Assembly (NCBI RefSeq): GCF_016908495.1
Contig: NZ_JAFBDZ010000006.1
Location: 141,735-205,734, forward strand
Origin: Rossellomorea pakistanensis
Lineage (GTDB): Bacteria > Bacillota > Bacilli > Bacillales > Bacillaceae_B
DNA: 64,000 bases
Direction of reading: 5' to 3'
Positions 25,196 through 34,635 of this stretch are shown here, in pieces. A program made the translations under genes and the position numbers. A model generated the notes under the pieces. It was given only the letters and a program-made list of their open reading frames with translations, was not told the origin of the DNA and made no database searches. Each line of letters starts with the position of its first letter. The first letter of the stretch is position 1.

Positions 25196-25570
25196 ATGGA
25201 TTTATTTACAATACTTGCTGAGCAACGCATTAAAAAAGCAAATGAAAACGGTGATTTTAAAGATTTACCCGGTTATGGCAAGCCCCTAAAGCTCGATGAT
25301 GATTCAAGCATCCCAGAAGAATTACGAATGGCTCACCGTATAATGAAAAATGCAGGGTTTTTATCAGAAGATAATAAAATGAAACAAGAAATTACACGAA
25401 TAGAGGATTTACTAAAGAATTGTAAAGACGAACTTGAAAAAGAAGAGCTTAGTAAAAAATTAAATGAAAACATGCTGAAATATAATTCACTACTTTCGAA
25501 AAAAAGAATCAAGACAAATAGTGCAATCTTTAAAAATTATGAAACGAAGATTGAGAAAAAATTATTGTAG
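25196..25570 (+). CDS. DUF1992 (DnaJ-homologue C28-like) protein
   Basis: A 124-residue soluble protein. The N-terminal half has the DUF1992 hallmark (LFTILAEQRIKKANENGDF, LPGYGKPLKLDDD, PEELRMAHRIMKNAGF) and the C-terminal half is a charged coiled coil. ATG 25196 follows GGAGGGG at 6 bases. Despite the domain name it lacks the J-domain HPD motif. Function in bacteria is unknown. A terminator follows directly. Confidence 0.85.
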   Translation: MDLFTILAEQRIKKANENGDFKDLPGYGKPLKLDDDSSIPEELRMAHRIMKNAGFLSEDNKMKQEITRIEDLLKNCKDELEKEELSKKLNENMLKYNSLLSKKRIKTNSAIFKNYETKIEKKLL

Positions 25571-25576
25571 AGTGAG

Positions 25577-25614
25577 AACCCCTAGGAGGTGTTTTAATCT
25601 TTCTAGGGGTTTTG
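25577..25614 (+). terminator. Rho-independent terminator
   Basis: AACCCCTAG (25577-25585) pairs with CTAGGGGTT (25603-25611), followed by TTG. It is 7 bases past the DUF1992 stop. Confidence 0.8.
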
Positions 25615-26080
25615 TATTTAATAGGTCCATCTTTTCTACTTAACTTATAGTTCTATTAATGGGTGGTAGATTTCCTCAAAAATTGTTCTTAAATATCTAC
25701 CTTGATGGACAAAACCTTTTTTACTATGTAGTAATTTTTTTGGATTAAAGCTCAACATACATCCAATGTCATTAATTATTAAAAGAGAAGTGTGGGAAGA
25801 ATTTTTTGAACTAGATATTAGATAAAAAGGTTCAGCTATTTTACTTGAAGTTAGGAAAAGCGTCAGAGAAGAAGGCTACCTTTGAAAAAAGATGCGTAAA
25901 GTTACTTAGAGCCATTTCCGAGTCATATAAAATTGTCCGAACTTACCTTAATCCTAAGTATTATAATCGATAATGCCTTTTTAAAGATCTCTCCCTTGCG
26001 AAATATTTAGTACAAGATAATAAAAATAATGGATGTAATTATGTTAATTTTTAAGTAATAATAGGTAAAAACCACAATTG
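25615..26080. other. Intergenic, no gene recognised
   Basis: About 465 AT-rich bases. A 34-codon minus-strand ORF (starting about 25755) begins MLSFNPKKLLHSKKG but has no ribosome site. Nothing else stands out; the segment may hold decayed sequence. Confidence 0.4.
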
Positions 26081-26854
26081 TCAATAATCCTTCACTTTCT
26101 TCAAATAGGCTAAAATGATAAAATCCAACACAAGGCTTAATGGAAAACGAGAGCACATATCTAGTTCACCAAAATAGGCGGTTGTAATATGGGTATGAAG
26201 AGAGAGGTGCACCTTCTCTTGAAGTTGGTTATGGTGTCGCCCTGTTATAGCAACCGTCTTAACATTTCGGTCCTTTAAAATATCAGCGAATTGTAACATG
26301 TTTTTCGTTTCTCCACTGTTAGAAACAAGAATGGCCAAGTCATTAGACCCCATAATGCTTGCCACACTTTTTAGTTCATCCCAATCTTCGCGCGCATTAC
26401 ATATTTTCCCGGCTAACATAAGTTTTTTCGCAGCATCCACACATGGGGGAAGGGAATTGCCCATACCAAACAATTCAACATGTGTACTTTGGTGAATTTC
26501 GTTTGCCACTTTCTCTATCTTGTTTTCATCGATATAGCTTAATGTTAGCTCCAAATCTTTAATAAACCGTTTTTTATGGGCTGGAAAAAAGGATGATGGT
26601 TTCGTAATACTATTTTCTTCTTCCTGTTCTTTATTTTTTCCTAAGGCATATTTAAAGTCTTGGAACCCTTGGAACCCAATTTGCTGACATGTACGGCTAA
26701 TGGTCGCCGTCGATACAAACAAGTCTTTTGAAAGCTCATCAAGCTTTACTTGTAAAACACGTTCAGGATTTTGCACAAAAAAGTCTAGAACTTGTTTTTC
26801 CAATGTACTTAAATCATCACGATGTTGTAAAAGACGTTTAAAAAATGTCTGCAT
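26081..26854 (-). CDS. MurR/RpiR-family transcriptional regulator
   Basis: A 257-residue regulator with an HTH-6 domain (residues about 1-75: LFVSTATISRTCQQIGFQGFQDFK) and a SIS phosphosugar-binding domain (about 110-240: VELFGMGNS, LVSNSGETKNM). It is the third gene after a PTS IIBC and a MalY-like gene, so it most likely senses the imported phosphosugar and controls this operon. A terminator at the end of malY separates it partly, so it may also be transcribed on its own. B. subtilis uses an RpiR-type activator (MalR) for maltose PTS genes, which is a useful parallel. Confidence 0.88.
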   Translation of the reverse strand: MQTFFKRLLQHRDDLSTLEKQVLDFFVQNPERVLQVKLDELSKDLFVSTATISRTCQQIGFQGFQDFKYALGKNKEQEEENSITKPSSFFPAHKKRFIKDLELTLSYIDENKIEKVANEIHQSTHVELFGMGNSLPPCVDAAKKLMLAGKICNAREDWDELKSVASIMGSNDLAILVSNSGETKNMLQFADILKDRNVKTVAITGRHHNQLQEKVHLSLHTHITTAYFGELDMCSRFPLSLVLDFIILAYLKKVKDY

Positions 26855-26898
26855 AAGTTTGACCCCATCTTTTTTTCATATTTCTATTGATTATATAT

Positions 26899-26934
26899 GA
26901 AAAAGCACACCGCATCTATTTGGGTGTGCTTTCA
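26899..26934 (-). terminator. Terminator overlapping the end of malY
   Basis: AAAGCACACC pairs with GGTGTGCTTT (about 26902-26911 and 26923-26932). On the minus strand the stem overlaps the last malY codons and is followed by TTTTTCATA, so only some transcripts should reach the RpiR gene. Confidence 0.8.
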
Positions 26935-28109
26935 AGGTATTGAATGGTCTTCTTTAATCTACGCAATCCTTCCAATACTTTGCTCCTTGAACAGCCTACA
27001 TTCATACGCAAAAATCCTTGTCCCGAATGACCATAAGTCACTCCAGGCATAATGGCCACTTTTCCATGATGAACGAGAGCATCTTGTATTTCTTCACTTG
27101 TATATGGAAGATTTGAAACATCAATCCAGGCTAAATAAGTAGCTTGAGGAATTTGAAAGGAGAGCATTGGCAAATGTTCTTCTAGATAGTCTTGGATTAA
27201 TAGGAAATTTCCCTGAATATACCTTACAAGCTCGTCTACCCAATCACTACACTGCTCATAGGCTTCCATTGTAGCCAATGTTCCTAATGTACTTGCCGAT
27301 GATAATCCATCCCGGTTTTTTAATGTTATCAAAAATTGATTACGTACTTTTTCATTTGGAATAAGCATATATGATCCAATTAATCCTGGAATATTAAATG
27401 TTTTACTAGCAGAGGTACAAACATACACCTCTGCTATATTGTCTGCAACGTCTATAATCGGTACATGAGAATGAGGTGCTAATACAATATCCATATGGAT
27501 TTCATCCGAAATAATTTTCACATTATATTTATTTGCTAATAAGACTATTCTGATTAGCTCTTCCCGCGTCCATACACGTCCCGTAGGATTATGAGGGCTG
27601 CATAAAAGAAGAATTTTCGCTTTTGAATGAGCTAGCTTTAGTTCTAAATCTTCAAAATTGATGCTATAGGCACCATTTTCTTCTATTAACTCATTCGTAG
27701 ATAAAACTCGCTTATTGTCATTGATCAATTTAAAAAATGCATCATAAGCTGGGGTTTGAATAACGATCTGATCCCCTTCTTCTGTCAGGATCTCAATGAG
27801 TTTAGATATTGAATAAATGACGGATGGACTGTAAACAATCCAATCATCCTTTATTCCACTAAAAAAACGATTTTTAAACCAATGACGAATGGACGTTTTG
27901 TAACGGGAATGATTCCACCTTGTATAACCGAATACTCCATGTTGCAGGCGTTTATTCAGGGTTAAAAGTAGCTCAGGTGGACAAGAAAAATCTGTATCAG
28001 AGATAGAAAATGGTAGTAGGTTTCTTTCTCCAAATCGATCCTCAATATAATCCCACTGTGTACAGTATGTTCCGAATCGGTTAATTTGTTGATCAAAGTT
28101 GTATTTCAT
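26916..28109 (-). CDS. malY: MalY/PatB-type PLP aminotransferase (C-S lyase)
   Basis: A 397-residue fold-type I PLP enzyme. The N-terminus FSISDTDFSCPPELLLTLN, the HNPTGRVWTREEL segment, ISDEIHMDIV (PLP Asp) and the Schiff-base lysine in SASKTFNIPGL are all present. MalY/PatB proteins act as cystathionine beta-lyases, and E. coli MalY also modulates a maltose regulator. It lies 16 bases downstream of the PTS gene, as in E. coli malXY. The symbol follows that synteny; patB is the B. subtilis name for this family. Confidence 0.88.
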   Translation of the reverse strand: MKYNFDQQINRFGTYCTQWDYIEDRFGERNLLPFSISDTDFSCPPELLLTLNKRLQHGVFGYTRWNHSRYKTSIRHWFKNRFFSGIKDDWIVYSPSVIYSISKLIEILTEEGDQIVIQTPAYDAFFKLINDNKRVLSTNELIEENGAYSINFEDLELKLAHSKAKILLLCSPHNPTGRVWTREELIRIVLLANKYNVKIISDEIHMDIVLAPHSHVPIIDVADNIAEVYVCTSASKTFNIPGLIGSYMLIPNEKVRNQFLITLKNRDGLSSASTLGTLATMEAYEQCSDWVDELVRYIQGNFLLIQDYLEEHLPMLSFQIPQATYLAWIDVSNLPYTSEEIQDALVHHGKVAIMPGVTYGHSGQGFLRMNVGCSRSKVLEGLRRLKKTIQYLESTPK

Positions 28110-28125
28110 TATAAAACCTCAATAT

Positions 28126-29691
28126 CTACATTATTTTTTCTATTTGTGATTTTAAGACACCAACTTGGGGTCCGATAACTACCTGGACATTATGGTCATC
28201 TAATTTTACAACACCTAAGGCTCCGCACTCTTCTTTCAATGCTTTCTCATTGACTTTTTTCATATTATCAACCACAAGCCGAAGACGGGTAATACAGTTA
28301 TCCAGTGATTGGATGTTCTCTTTTCCCCCTATAGCATTTAAAACTTTTTGGGCATTGTAGTCCGAGCCTTTCCTTATAGTTTCTTCCTGCTCTTTATTTA
28401 CATTTTTGTCTTCACGACCAGGTGTTTTTAAATTAAACTTTAAAATCGCAAAACGGAATACAAAATAGTAGATAAGGAACCAAATCGCTCCAACTACAAG
28501 AACTAAGTACCATTTTGTATCTAACCCTTGTAATACACCAAAAATAATAAAATCCAATATGCCGCCATCAGTGTTTCCAATCGTTACCCCAAGCAATGCC
28601 ATGATCATAAACCCTAACCCTGTAAGGACGACATGGACTAAATATAGTGCTGGTGCAATAAATAAAAATAAAAATTCAATAGGCTCTGTGATTCCAGTGA
28701 CAAAGGTTGCAATGACACCAGAAATAAGTAATCCTTTTATTCTTTTTCTGTTTTCTTGTCGTGCCGTATGATAGATGGCCAACGCTACGGCCGGTAATCC
28801 AAACATAAATGTTGGCATTTTACCTTGGGATAAGAAAGCCGTTGCAGAAGGACTCACGACAAAGCCTGATTGAAGTTGGGCATAAAAGATATTTAAGGCT
28901 CCAGAAATTGTGTTCCCGTTGATTAATTCAGTGCCTCCTGCATCAGTAAAACGAATCATGGCTACAAGAATATGATGAAGTCCAAAAGGAAGCAATAATC
29001 GCTCGCCTGCCCCAAATAAAAATGGTCCAAACACTCCAGACTTCTGAATCATTAATCCTATACCTGAGATGGCCATTGCAAATATTGGCCAAACCATAGG
29101 TATGATCAAACCGACAATTGAAAGTGTAAATGCTGTTAGTATAGGGATAAATCGTGCTCCCCCAAAAAATGCAAACGCATCAGGTAGTTTAATGTCATAG
29201 TAACGTTTATGAAGGAAATAAACGATCACCCCAGCTATGATTCCACCAAGAACACCCATTTCAAGTGTTTGAATCCCCATAACCATCCCTTGACCAGCCG
29301 TTCTCATTTGATCTTCCTCAACAATTTGGCTTGTTTGAGTTAAATAAAAATTAATCGATAAATGCATAATCACATATCCAACAAAACCAGAAAATGCAGC
29401 CACTCCTTTTTCATACCTGACCAGACCCATAGGAATAGCCATTGCGAACAAAACTGGTAAATAGGTGAAGGCAAATCCACCAATCGTACTCATAAAACTA
29501 AATATTACTTGAAGTATTTCGTTTCCTAAAAAAGGGATATTTTCAATGGTTGAAGGACTTGTAAACGCACTGCCTATTCCAAGCATTAACCCCATAAATG
29601 CCAGTAATGCAACAGGGAGCATAAACGTTTTACCTAACCCTTGAAAAAATTCCCACATACCTGACTTTATTGATTTCTCTTTCGTCTCCAT
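28126..29691 (-). CDS. malX: PTS EIIBC, MalX-like (glucose/maltose family)
   Basis: A 521-residue membrane permease-kinase. The EIIC domain (residues about 15-400) has roughly ten membrane segments and the substrate-site motif GITEPIEFLFLF. The EIIB domain (about 440-521) carries the phosphorylated Cys in SLDNCITRLRL. No EIIA domain is fused, so it must use one in trans, as E. coli MalX does with Crr. It is first in the malX-malY-rpiR operon. A cre-like site and a palindrome lie just upstream. The sugar is not certain. Confidence 0.9.
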   Translation of the reverse strand: METKEKSIKSGMWEFFQGLGKTFMLPVALLAFMGLMLGIGSAFTSPSTIENIPFLGNEILQVIFSFMSTIGGFAFTYLPVLFAMAIPMGLVRYEKGVAAFSGFVGYVIMHLSINFYLTQTSQIVEEDQMRTAGQGMVMGIQTLEMGVLGGIIAGVIVYFLHKRYYDIKLPDAFAFFGGARFIPILTAFTLSIVGLIIPMVWPIFAMAISGIGLMIQKSGVFGPFLFGAGERLLLPFGLHHILVAMIRFTDAGGTELINGNTISGALNIFYAQLQSGFVVSPSATAFLSQGKMPTFMFGLPAVALAIYHTARQENRKRIKGLLISGVIATFVTGITEPIEFLFLFIAPALYLVHVVLTGLGFMIMALLGVTIGNTDGGILDFIIFGVLQGLDTKWYLVLVVGAIWFLIYYFVFRFAILKFNLKTPGREDKNVNKEQEETIRKGSDYNAQKVLNAIGGKENIQSLDNCITRLRLVVDNMKKVNEKALKEECGALGVVKLDDHNVQVVIGPQVGVLKSQIEKIM

Positions 29692-29727
29692 TTTCCATTT
29701 CCCCTTTGTTTTTCACACTAGATATAT

Positions 29728-29741
29728 AAGTAAAGTTACTT
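29728..29741. promoter_or_regulatory. Candidate operator upstream of malX
   Basis: AAGTAA-AG-TTACTT, a 6-2-6 inverted repeat, lies 37 bases before the malX start. It is a plausible site for the operon's RpiR-type regulator; the assignment is inferred from symmetry and position only. Confidence 0.4.
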
Positions 29742-29755
29742 TTATTTTCATCAAC

Positions 29756-29771
29756 ACGCAATCGCTTTCAT
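29756..29771 (-). promoter_or_regulatory. cre-like site (CcpA) upstream of malX
   Basis: On the minus strand ATGAAAGCGATTGCGT matches the cre consensus WTGNAANCGNWNNCWW at all fixed positions but one. Its place 65-80 bases before the PTS gene fits carbon catabolite repression. Confidence 0.75.
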
Positions 29772-29948
29772 GTTTATTGTATGGGCGTACAGTTTTTGTA
29801 AATAGAATACAAATCATTTTTTAACTTCATTGATTGCATTTCATGGTAGCAGGGTAAGTTATTAAACGATAAAGTAACTCAGAGTTATAAGGCGTATATT
29901 TCCCTCCAAAGACTAACCCCGATACCAAATTAATTTTCAACATCACCT

Positions 29949-29974
29949 TAAAAGATGGTTCTATTTTCCGATAT
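29949..29974 (+). promoter_or_regulatory. SigmaD-type flagellar promoter of motAB
   Basis: TAAA at 29949-29952 and TCCGATAT at 29967-29974 are separated by 14 bases, one base off the GCCGATA(A/T) consensus of SigmaD. It is 35 bases before motA. Confidence 0.75.
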
Positions 29975-30008
29975 TAAAAGTAGAAAATAATTTGTATAGG
30001 GTGAAATT

Positions 30009-30806
30009 ATGGATAAGACATCGTTTATCGGAATTATATTGGGGATCATTGCGGTTGGAGTGGGAATGGTTTTAAAGGGGGTAAGCGTAGAAGCGCTATG
30101 GAATATTCCTGCAATATTAATCATTATTCTTGGAACCGTTGCAACGGTTGTGATCGCGTTCCCAACAAATGAGATAAAAAAAGTACCGAAATTATTTGGT
30201 ATTCTTTTTAAAGAAAAGAAAAGTCATGATGCTAAAGATATTATTTTAACGTTCTCTGAATGGGCAGATTTAGCTAGGAAAGAAGGATTGTTAGCACTTG
30301 AAGCTAAAACAAATGAAGTGGAAGATCCTTTTTTGAAAAATGGACTTGGGCTAGCAGTTGACGGGCAAAGTGCTGATTATATTCGTGATGTTTTAAACGA
30401 AGAAATTGAAGCCATGGAAGAACGTCATCAAACAGGAGCGGCGATCTTTACACAAGCAGGGACATACGCCCCGACATTAGGTGTTTTAGGGGCTGTAGTA
30501 GGTTTAATCGCAGCTCTCAGTCATATGGACAATACAGAAGCGTTAGGAGAGGCCATTTCTGCTGCATTCGTTGCCACCCTTCTTGGAATTTTTACAGGAT
30601 ATGTGCTATGGCATCCATTTGCCAATAAGTTAAAAAGAAAATCGAAGCAAGAAGTGAAAGTGAAATTTATGATGATAGAAGGAATCCTTTCTATTATTGA
30701 AGGGGAAGCTCCAAGAATTATTGAACAAAAGCTAGCATCCTATTTACCGGCAAGTGAGCGAAAGAGTATTTTAGATGAAGGTGTGAATGCGGATGAGGCG
30801 GCGTAA
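30009..30806 (+). CDS. motA: MotA, flagellar stator subunit
   Basis: A 265-residue inner-membrane protein with four membrane segments that forms the ion-conducting stator with MotB. The sequence follows B. subtilis MotA closely (MDKTSFIGIILGIIAVGVGM, QAGTYAPTLGVLGAVVGLIA, GIFTGYVLWHPFANKLKRKS). The charged cytoplasmic loop that contacts FliG (about residues 70-130) is present. It is more similar to proton-type MotA than to MotP. Start ATG 30009 follows AGGGTG. A SigmaD-type promoter precedes it. Confidence 0.95.
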   Translation: MDKTSFIGIILGIIAVGVGMVLKGVSVEALWNIPAILIIILGTVATVVIAFPTNEIKKVPKLFGILFKEKKSHDAKDIILTFSEWADLARKEGLLALEAKTNEVEDPFLKNGLGLAVDGQSADYIRDVLNEEIEAMEERHQTGAAIFTQAGTYAPTLGVLGAVVGLIAALSHMDNTEALGEAISAAFVATLLGIFTGYVLWHPFANKLKRKSKQEVKVKFMMIEGILSIIEGEAPRIIEQKLASYLPASERKSILDEGVNADEAA

Positions 30807-31548
30807 GAAAAAGCGTGATGATGAGCACATCGATGAATCCTGGTTAATCCCGTATGCCGATATTCTTACCTTACTGCTAGCATTATTTATCGTACTTTAC
30901 GCATCGAGCTCTGTAGATGCCCAGAAATTTCAAGAACTATCTAAAGTATTTAATGAAATCTTCACAGATGGATCCGGTATCATGCAAAACGATGCACCAA
31001 TTCTTGAAAAGCAGGTGCCTGTAGAAGAGAAAGAGGACAGTGAGAAAATCAAAGAAGATACAAAAGAAGCTGCGGCTAAAAGGGATCAAGAGGAACTAAA
31101 GGAAATCCAATCAAAAATCAATCAGTATATTAAGAGAAACAATCTAGAGGATCAGTTCGCAACGAAGCTAACATCAGAGGGGCTTTTACTGACGATTCGC
31201 GATAATGTTTTATTTGCCTCAGGATCTGCTACAGTTGGGGAAAGCGATATTGCTGTAGCAATGGAGCTCTCTCAATTACTAGAAATGGATCCACCCAGAA
31301 ATGTCATCATAAGTGGCCATACTGACAACGTCCCAATTGCAACAGCAGAATTTGATTCCAACTGGGAATTAAGTGTAATGAGAGCCGTAAATTTTATGAA
31401 GATAATTATTAAAAATGAGAACCTTGATCCTAGATGGTTTAGCGCAAAAGGATTTGGAGAATTTCAGCCTATTGCTTCCAATGATACGGCATCAGGGCGT
31501 AGTCAAAATAGAAGGGTAGAGGTGTTGATTCTACCTAGGGAACTTTAG
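30793..31548 (+). CDS. motB: MotB, flagellar stator subunit
   Basis: A 251-residue partner of MotA. A basic N-terminus leads to one membrane helix with the ion-binding Asp23 (IPYADILTLLLALFIVLYAS). After an acidic linker comes the OmpA-like peptidoglycan-binding domain (SGHTDNVPIATAEFDSNWEL, GRSQNRRVEVLILP). The gene overlaps motA by 14 bases. ATG 30793 has AAGGTG at about 9 bases; the ATG at 30787 is too close to it. The two products are translationally coupled. Confidence 0.95.
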   Translation: MRRRKKKRDDEHIDESWLIPYADILTLLLALFIVLYASSSVDAQKFQELSKVFNEIFTDGSGIMQNDAPILEKQVPVEEKEDSEKIKEDTKEAAAKRDQEELKEIQSKINQYIKRNNLEDQFATKLTSEGLLLTIRDNVLFASGSATVGESDIAVAMELSQLLEMDPPRNVIISGHTDNVPIATAEFDSNWELSVMRAVNFMKIIIKNENLDPRWFSAKGFGEFQPIASNDTASGRSQNRRVEVLILPREL

Positions 31549-31578
31549 GGAAAATGAAATAGGTAGATTTTCAACAAT

Positions 31579-31620
31579 AAAATGTACAGGGGCTTTCACA
31601 AAGCCTTCTGTACATTTTTT
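31579..31620 (+). terminator. Terminator of motAB
   Basis: AAAATGTACAG (31579-31589) pairs with CTGTACATTTT (from 31608), with an inner GGCTTT/AAAGCC stem, and ends in a T-run. It is 30 bases past motB. Confidence 0.92.
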
Positions 31621-31834
31621 ATTGTTACAACAAGAGTTGAAGGTTTTTTTATCAATAACTAGTAAAAGAAATCCTCATGAGAATGAAGTACAAAACTAAA
31701 AGAGAATGGGAAGGGGGGACTTTAAAAGCACTGTATGTTGCCGTGTAAAACTGCGAAAGTGAATACGTCGGTGTAGAAAGGTATGCTGCTTTGAAAAAAC
31801 GAGCATGAGAAAAAGACGGTGAGAAAAGAGTTTT

Positions 31835-32943
31835 ATGATGACATGAAAAATCGCGAAAGAGAAAATGATGATAAGAAAAGAGCTTTATGATGACATGAAA
31901 AATCGGATAAGAGAAAATGATGATAAGAAAAGAGCTTTATGATGACATGAAAAATCGTGAGAGAGAAAATGATGATAAGAAAAGAGCTCAATGATGACAT
32001 GAAAAATCGCGAAAGAGAAAATGATGATAAGAAAAGAGCATAATGATGACATGAAAAATCGTGAAAGAGAAAATGATGATAAGAAAAGAGCTCAATGATG
32101 ACATGAAAAATCGCGAAAGAGAAAATGATGATAAGAAAAGAGTTCTATGATGACATGAAAAATCGCGAAAGAGAAAATGATGATAAGAAAAGAGCATAAT
32201 GATGACATGAAAAATCGCGAGAGAGAAAATGATGATAAGAAAAGAGCTCTATGATGACATGAAAAATCGGAAAAGGGAAAATGAAGATAAGAAAAGAGTT
32301 CTATGGTGACATGAAAAATCGTGAAAGGGAAAATGATGATAAGAAAAGAGCATAATGATGACATGAAAAATCGCGAAAGGGAAAATATGATAAGAAAAGA
32401 GCATAATGATGACATGAAAAATCGCGAAAGGGAAAATGATGATAAGAAAAGAGCATAATGATAACATGAAAAATCGCGAAAGAGAAAATGAAGATAAGAA
32501 AAGAGCTCTATGATGACATGAAAAATCGCGAAAGGGAAAATGATGATAAGAAAAGAGTTCTATGGTGACATGAAAAATCGTGAAAGGGAAAATGATGATA
32601 AGAAAAGAGCTTTATGATGACATGAAAAATCGCGAAAGAGAAAATGATGATAAGAAAAGAGCATAATGATGACATGAAAAATCGTGAAAGAGAAAATGAT
32701 GATAAGAAAAGAGCTCAATGATGACATGAAAAATCGCGAAAGAGAAAATGATGATAAGAAAAGAGCTCAATGATGACATGAAAAATCGCGAAAGGGAAAA
32801 TGATGATAAGAAAAGAGCATAATGATGACATGAAAAATCGCGAAAGGGAAAATGATGGTAAGAAAAGAGTTCTATGATGACATGAAAAATCGCGAAAGAG
32901 AAAATGATGATAAGAAAAAAGCTTTATAATGACATGAAAATGC
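31835..32943. repeat. Tandem array: 22 copies of a 52-bp repeat
   Basis: The motif ATGATGACATGAAAAATCG starts at 31835, 31887, 31939, 31991, 32043, 32095 and so on to 32926. Every interval is 52 bases except one of 51 (32355 to 32406, a single-base deletion). Units run to AATGATGATAAGAAAAGAG and then a variable four-base block (CTTT, CTCA, CATA, TTCT or CTCT) before the next ATGATGACATG. Other differences are point changes such as TCGCGAAAGAG versus TCGTGAAAGGG. Degenerate material extends left to about 31790. There are no spacers, so it is not CRISPR. Because 52 is not a multiple of three, no protein repeat is kept. Confidence 0.97.
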
Positions 32944-33235
32944 ATGGAAGCTGAAATGATGTCCCAACAAGCCCCCGTAGAACACATTACGAAATAATAA
33001 ACCACTTTATTACCCCATAAGCAATCCTATTAACAAATGTTTTTTTGGAATGCAAAAGATTTTAATTCTCCCTATTTTCAACAACCTAGTTGCCTCTATT
33101 TTCAAAATAACAAGGATTTCTTCCTGTTAGATCCCTCTTTGAATTATCCGAAAATTTTATTATTTCTAAATTTATTGTTTAAGAAGAAGAATTAAGGGTA
33201 TAAATCCGATATGCAATTTCAAAGGAGGAGAAATT
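32944..33235. other. Intergenic between repeat array and symporter
   Basis: It contains two CTATTTTCAA motifs about 24 bases apart (33070-33110), the reverse complement of the TTGAAAATAG core found at 21128 and 41888, and the AAAGGAGGAG ribosome site of the symporter. No gene is seen. Confidence 0.5.
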
Positions 33236-34621
33236 TTGCGAGAGTTTTTGCAGATCATCGGTGATGTTTCAGCTTGGTTGTGGGGTCCCCCTCTTATTAT
33301 TGTATTAGCCATTTCAGGGCTATACATGACCTTTCAATTGAAATTCCTTCAATTTCGATACCCGGTGTATATTTTTCAACAAACGATAGGAAGTATTTTT
33401 AAAAAGCCCAAAGGTGAGGGAACGGTCACCCCGCTACAGGCGCTAACTTCGGCTTTGTCTTCTACGATCGGAGCCGCAAATATAGTTGGTGTACCTGCTG
33501 CAATCATGTTTGGAGGACCAGGAGCAGTCTTTTGGATGTGGGTTATTGCTCTTATTGGTATGTCTCTTAAATTTGCCGAGAGTGTATTAGCTGTACGATA
33601 CCGTGAGAAAAATGAGAAAGGTGAATATGTAGGTGGACCAATGTATTATATGACAAAAGGGCTTAACATGAAACGGCTTGGTACATGGTTCGCTTTTGCT
33701 TTAATGATTGAATTGATTCCAAGTATTATGGTTCAAGGAAATGCAGTCGCTGCCACTGTAACTGAATCGTTTCACATTGATGGTTGGGTAAGTGGAACCA
33801 TTATCGCTTTTATTGTCGCACTTATCGTATTCGGAGGAATTCGACGAATCGGAAAAGTCACTGAGATGTTTGTGCCTTTTATGGCCCTCATTTATGTCGG
33901 TGCAGCAATAGTTGTCCTGGTTATGAATATTTCAGAAGTACCAAATGTTCTTCATTTAATTTTTACATATGCCTTTCAACCAATGTCTGCATTAGGTGGA
34001 TTCGCTGGTGTCGCCGTAGCGGAAACGGTTCGTTGGGGGTTTGCAAGAGGATTGTATTCTAATGAAGCTGGTTTAGGAACAGCTCCGATTGCACATGCAG
34101 CGGCTACTACTGATCACCCAGTAAGACAAGGGCTTTGGTCGATAGTCGGAATTGTTATTGATACACTGATCGTGTGTACGGCAACCGCATTTGTTGTGCT
34201 TTCTTCAGGAGTTTGGACAGAAGAAGGTGCCTTAAAAGATCCGTCCGCCTTAACGACTGCCGCTTTTACACAATATTTTGGAGAAGCTGGTGGACTAATT
34301 GTTACGATTTCGCTGATATTCTTTGTCTTATCTACGATTATCGTCATTGTTTTTTACGGTGCAAAGCAAGCGGAATTTCTATTTGGGTTAAAAGCGGCAT
34401 ATGCCATTAAATTCGTCTATTTAGCAGCGATTATTTTAGGCTCTGTTGGAGCAGCCAGAGTGATTTGGCAATTCCTCGATTTAGCATTAGCTGCCATCTT
34501 AATTCCAAATTTAATAGCCATTCTTTTACTGAGCAAAGAAGTAAAACGATTGAAAGAAGAGTTTTTTACCTCCGATCTCTACTACTTAAAAGATATAGGA
34601 AAACATAAAAGAGCTTCTTAA
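33236..34621 (+). CDS. AGCS-family sodium:alanine/glycine symporter
   Basis: A 461-residue membrane protein with about eleven membrane segments. Family signatures are the N-terminal WLWGPPLIIVLAISGLYMT, TIGAANIVGVPAAIMFGGPG and the strongly conserved WGFARGLYSNEAGLGTAPIA. It imports alanine or glycine with sodium. Start is TTG 33236 with a near-perfect AAAGGAGGAG 5 bases upstream. The gene is monocistronic with a terminator. Confidence 0.92.
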   Translation: MREFLQIIGDVSAWLWGPPLIIVLAISGLYMTFQLKFLQFRYPVYIFQQTIGSIFKKPKGEGTVTPLQALTSALSSTIGAANIVGVPAAIMFGGPGAVFWMWVIALIGMSLKFAESVLAVRYREKNEKGEYVGGPMYYMTKGLNMKRLGTWFAFALMIELIPSIMVQGNAVAATVTESFHIDGWVSGTIIAFIVALIVFGGIRRIGKVTEMFVPFMALIYVGAAIVVLVMNISEVPNVLHLIFTYAFQPMSALGGFAGVAVAETVRWGFARGLYSNEAGLGTAPIAHAAATTDHPVRQGLWSIVGIVIDTLIVCTATAFVVLSSGVWTEEGALKDPSALTTAAFTQYFGEAGGLIVTISLIFFVLSTIIVIVFYGAKQAEFLFGLKAAYAIKFVYLAAIILGSVGAARVIWQFLDLALAAILIPNLIAILLLSKEVKRLKEEFFTSDLYYLKDIGKHKRAS

Positions 34622-34635
34622 AAAACAATCGAATC

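Noticed and set aside
25655..25757. 34-codon minus-strand ORF starting like TIGR02450 proteins (NPKKLLHSK)
   Set aside because: The rest does not follow the family and there is no ribosome site, so the resemblance is probably chance.
31835..32943. CRISPR array
   Set aside because: Units abut directly with no unique spacers, and no cas genes are present.
31988..33005. Minus-strand ORFs of 69-107 codons through the 52-bp array (repeating SSLCSFLIII-like text)
   Set aside because: They arise because the repeat lacks stops on that strand for a few units. The unit is not a multiple of three, no ribosome sites exist, and frames change at each copy.
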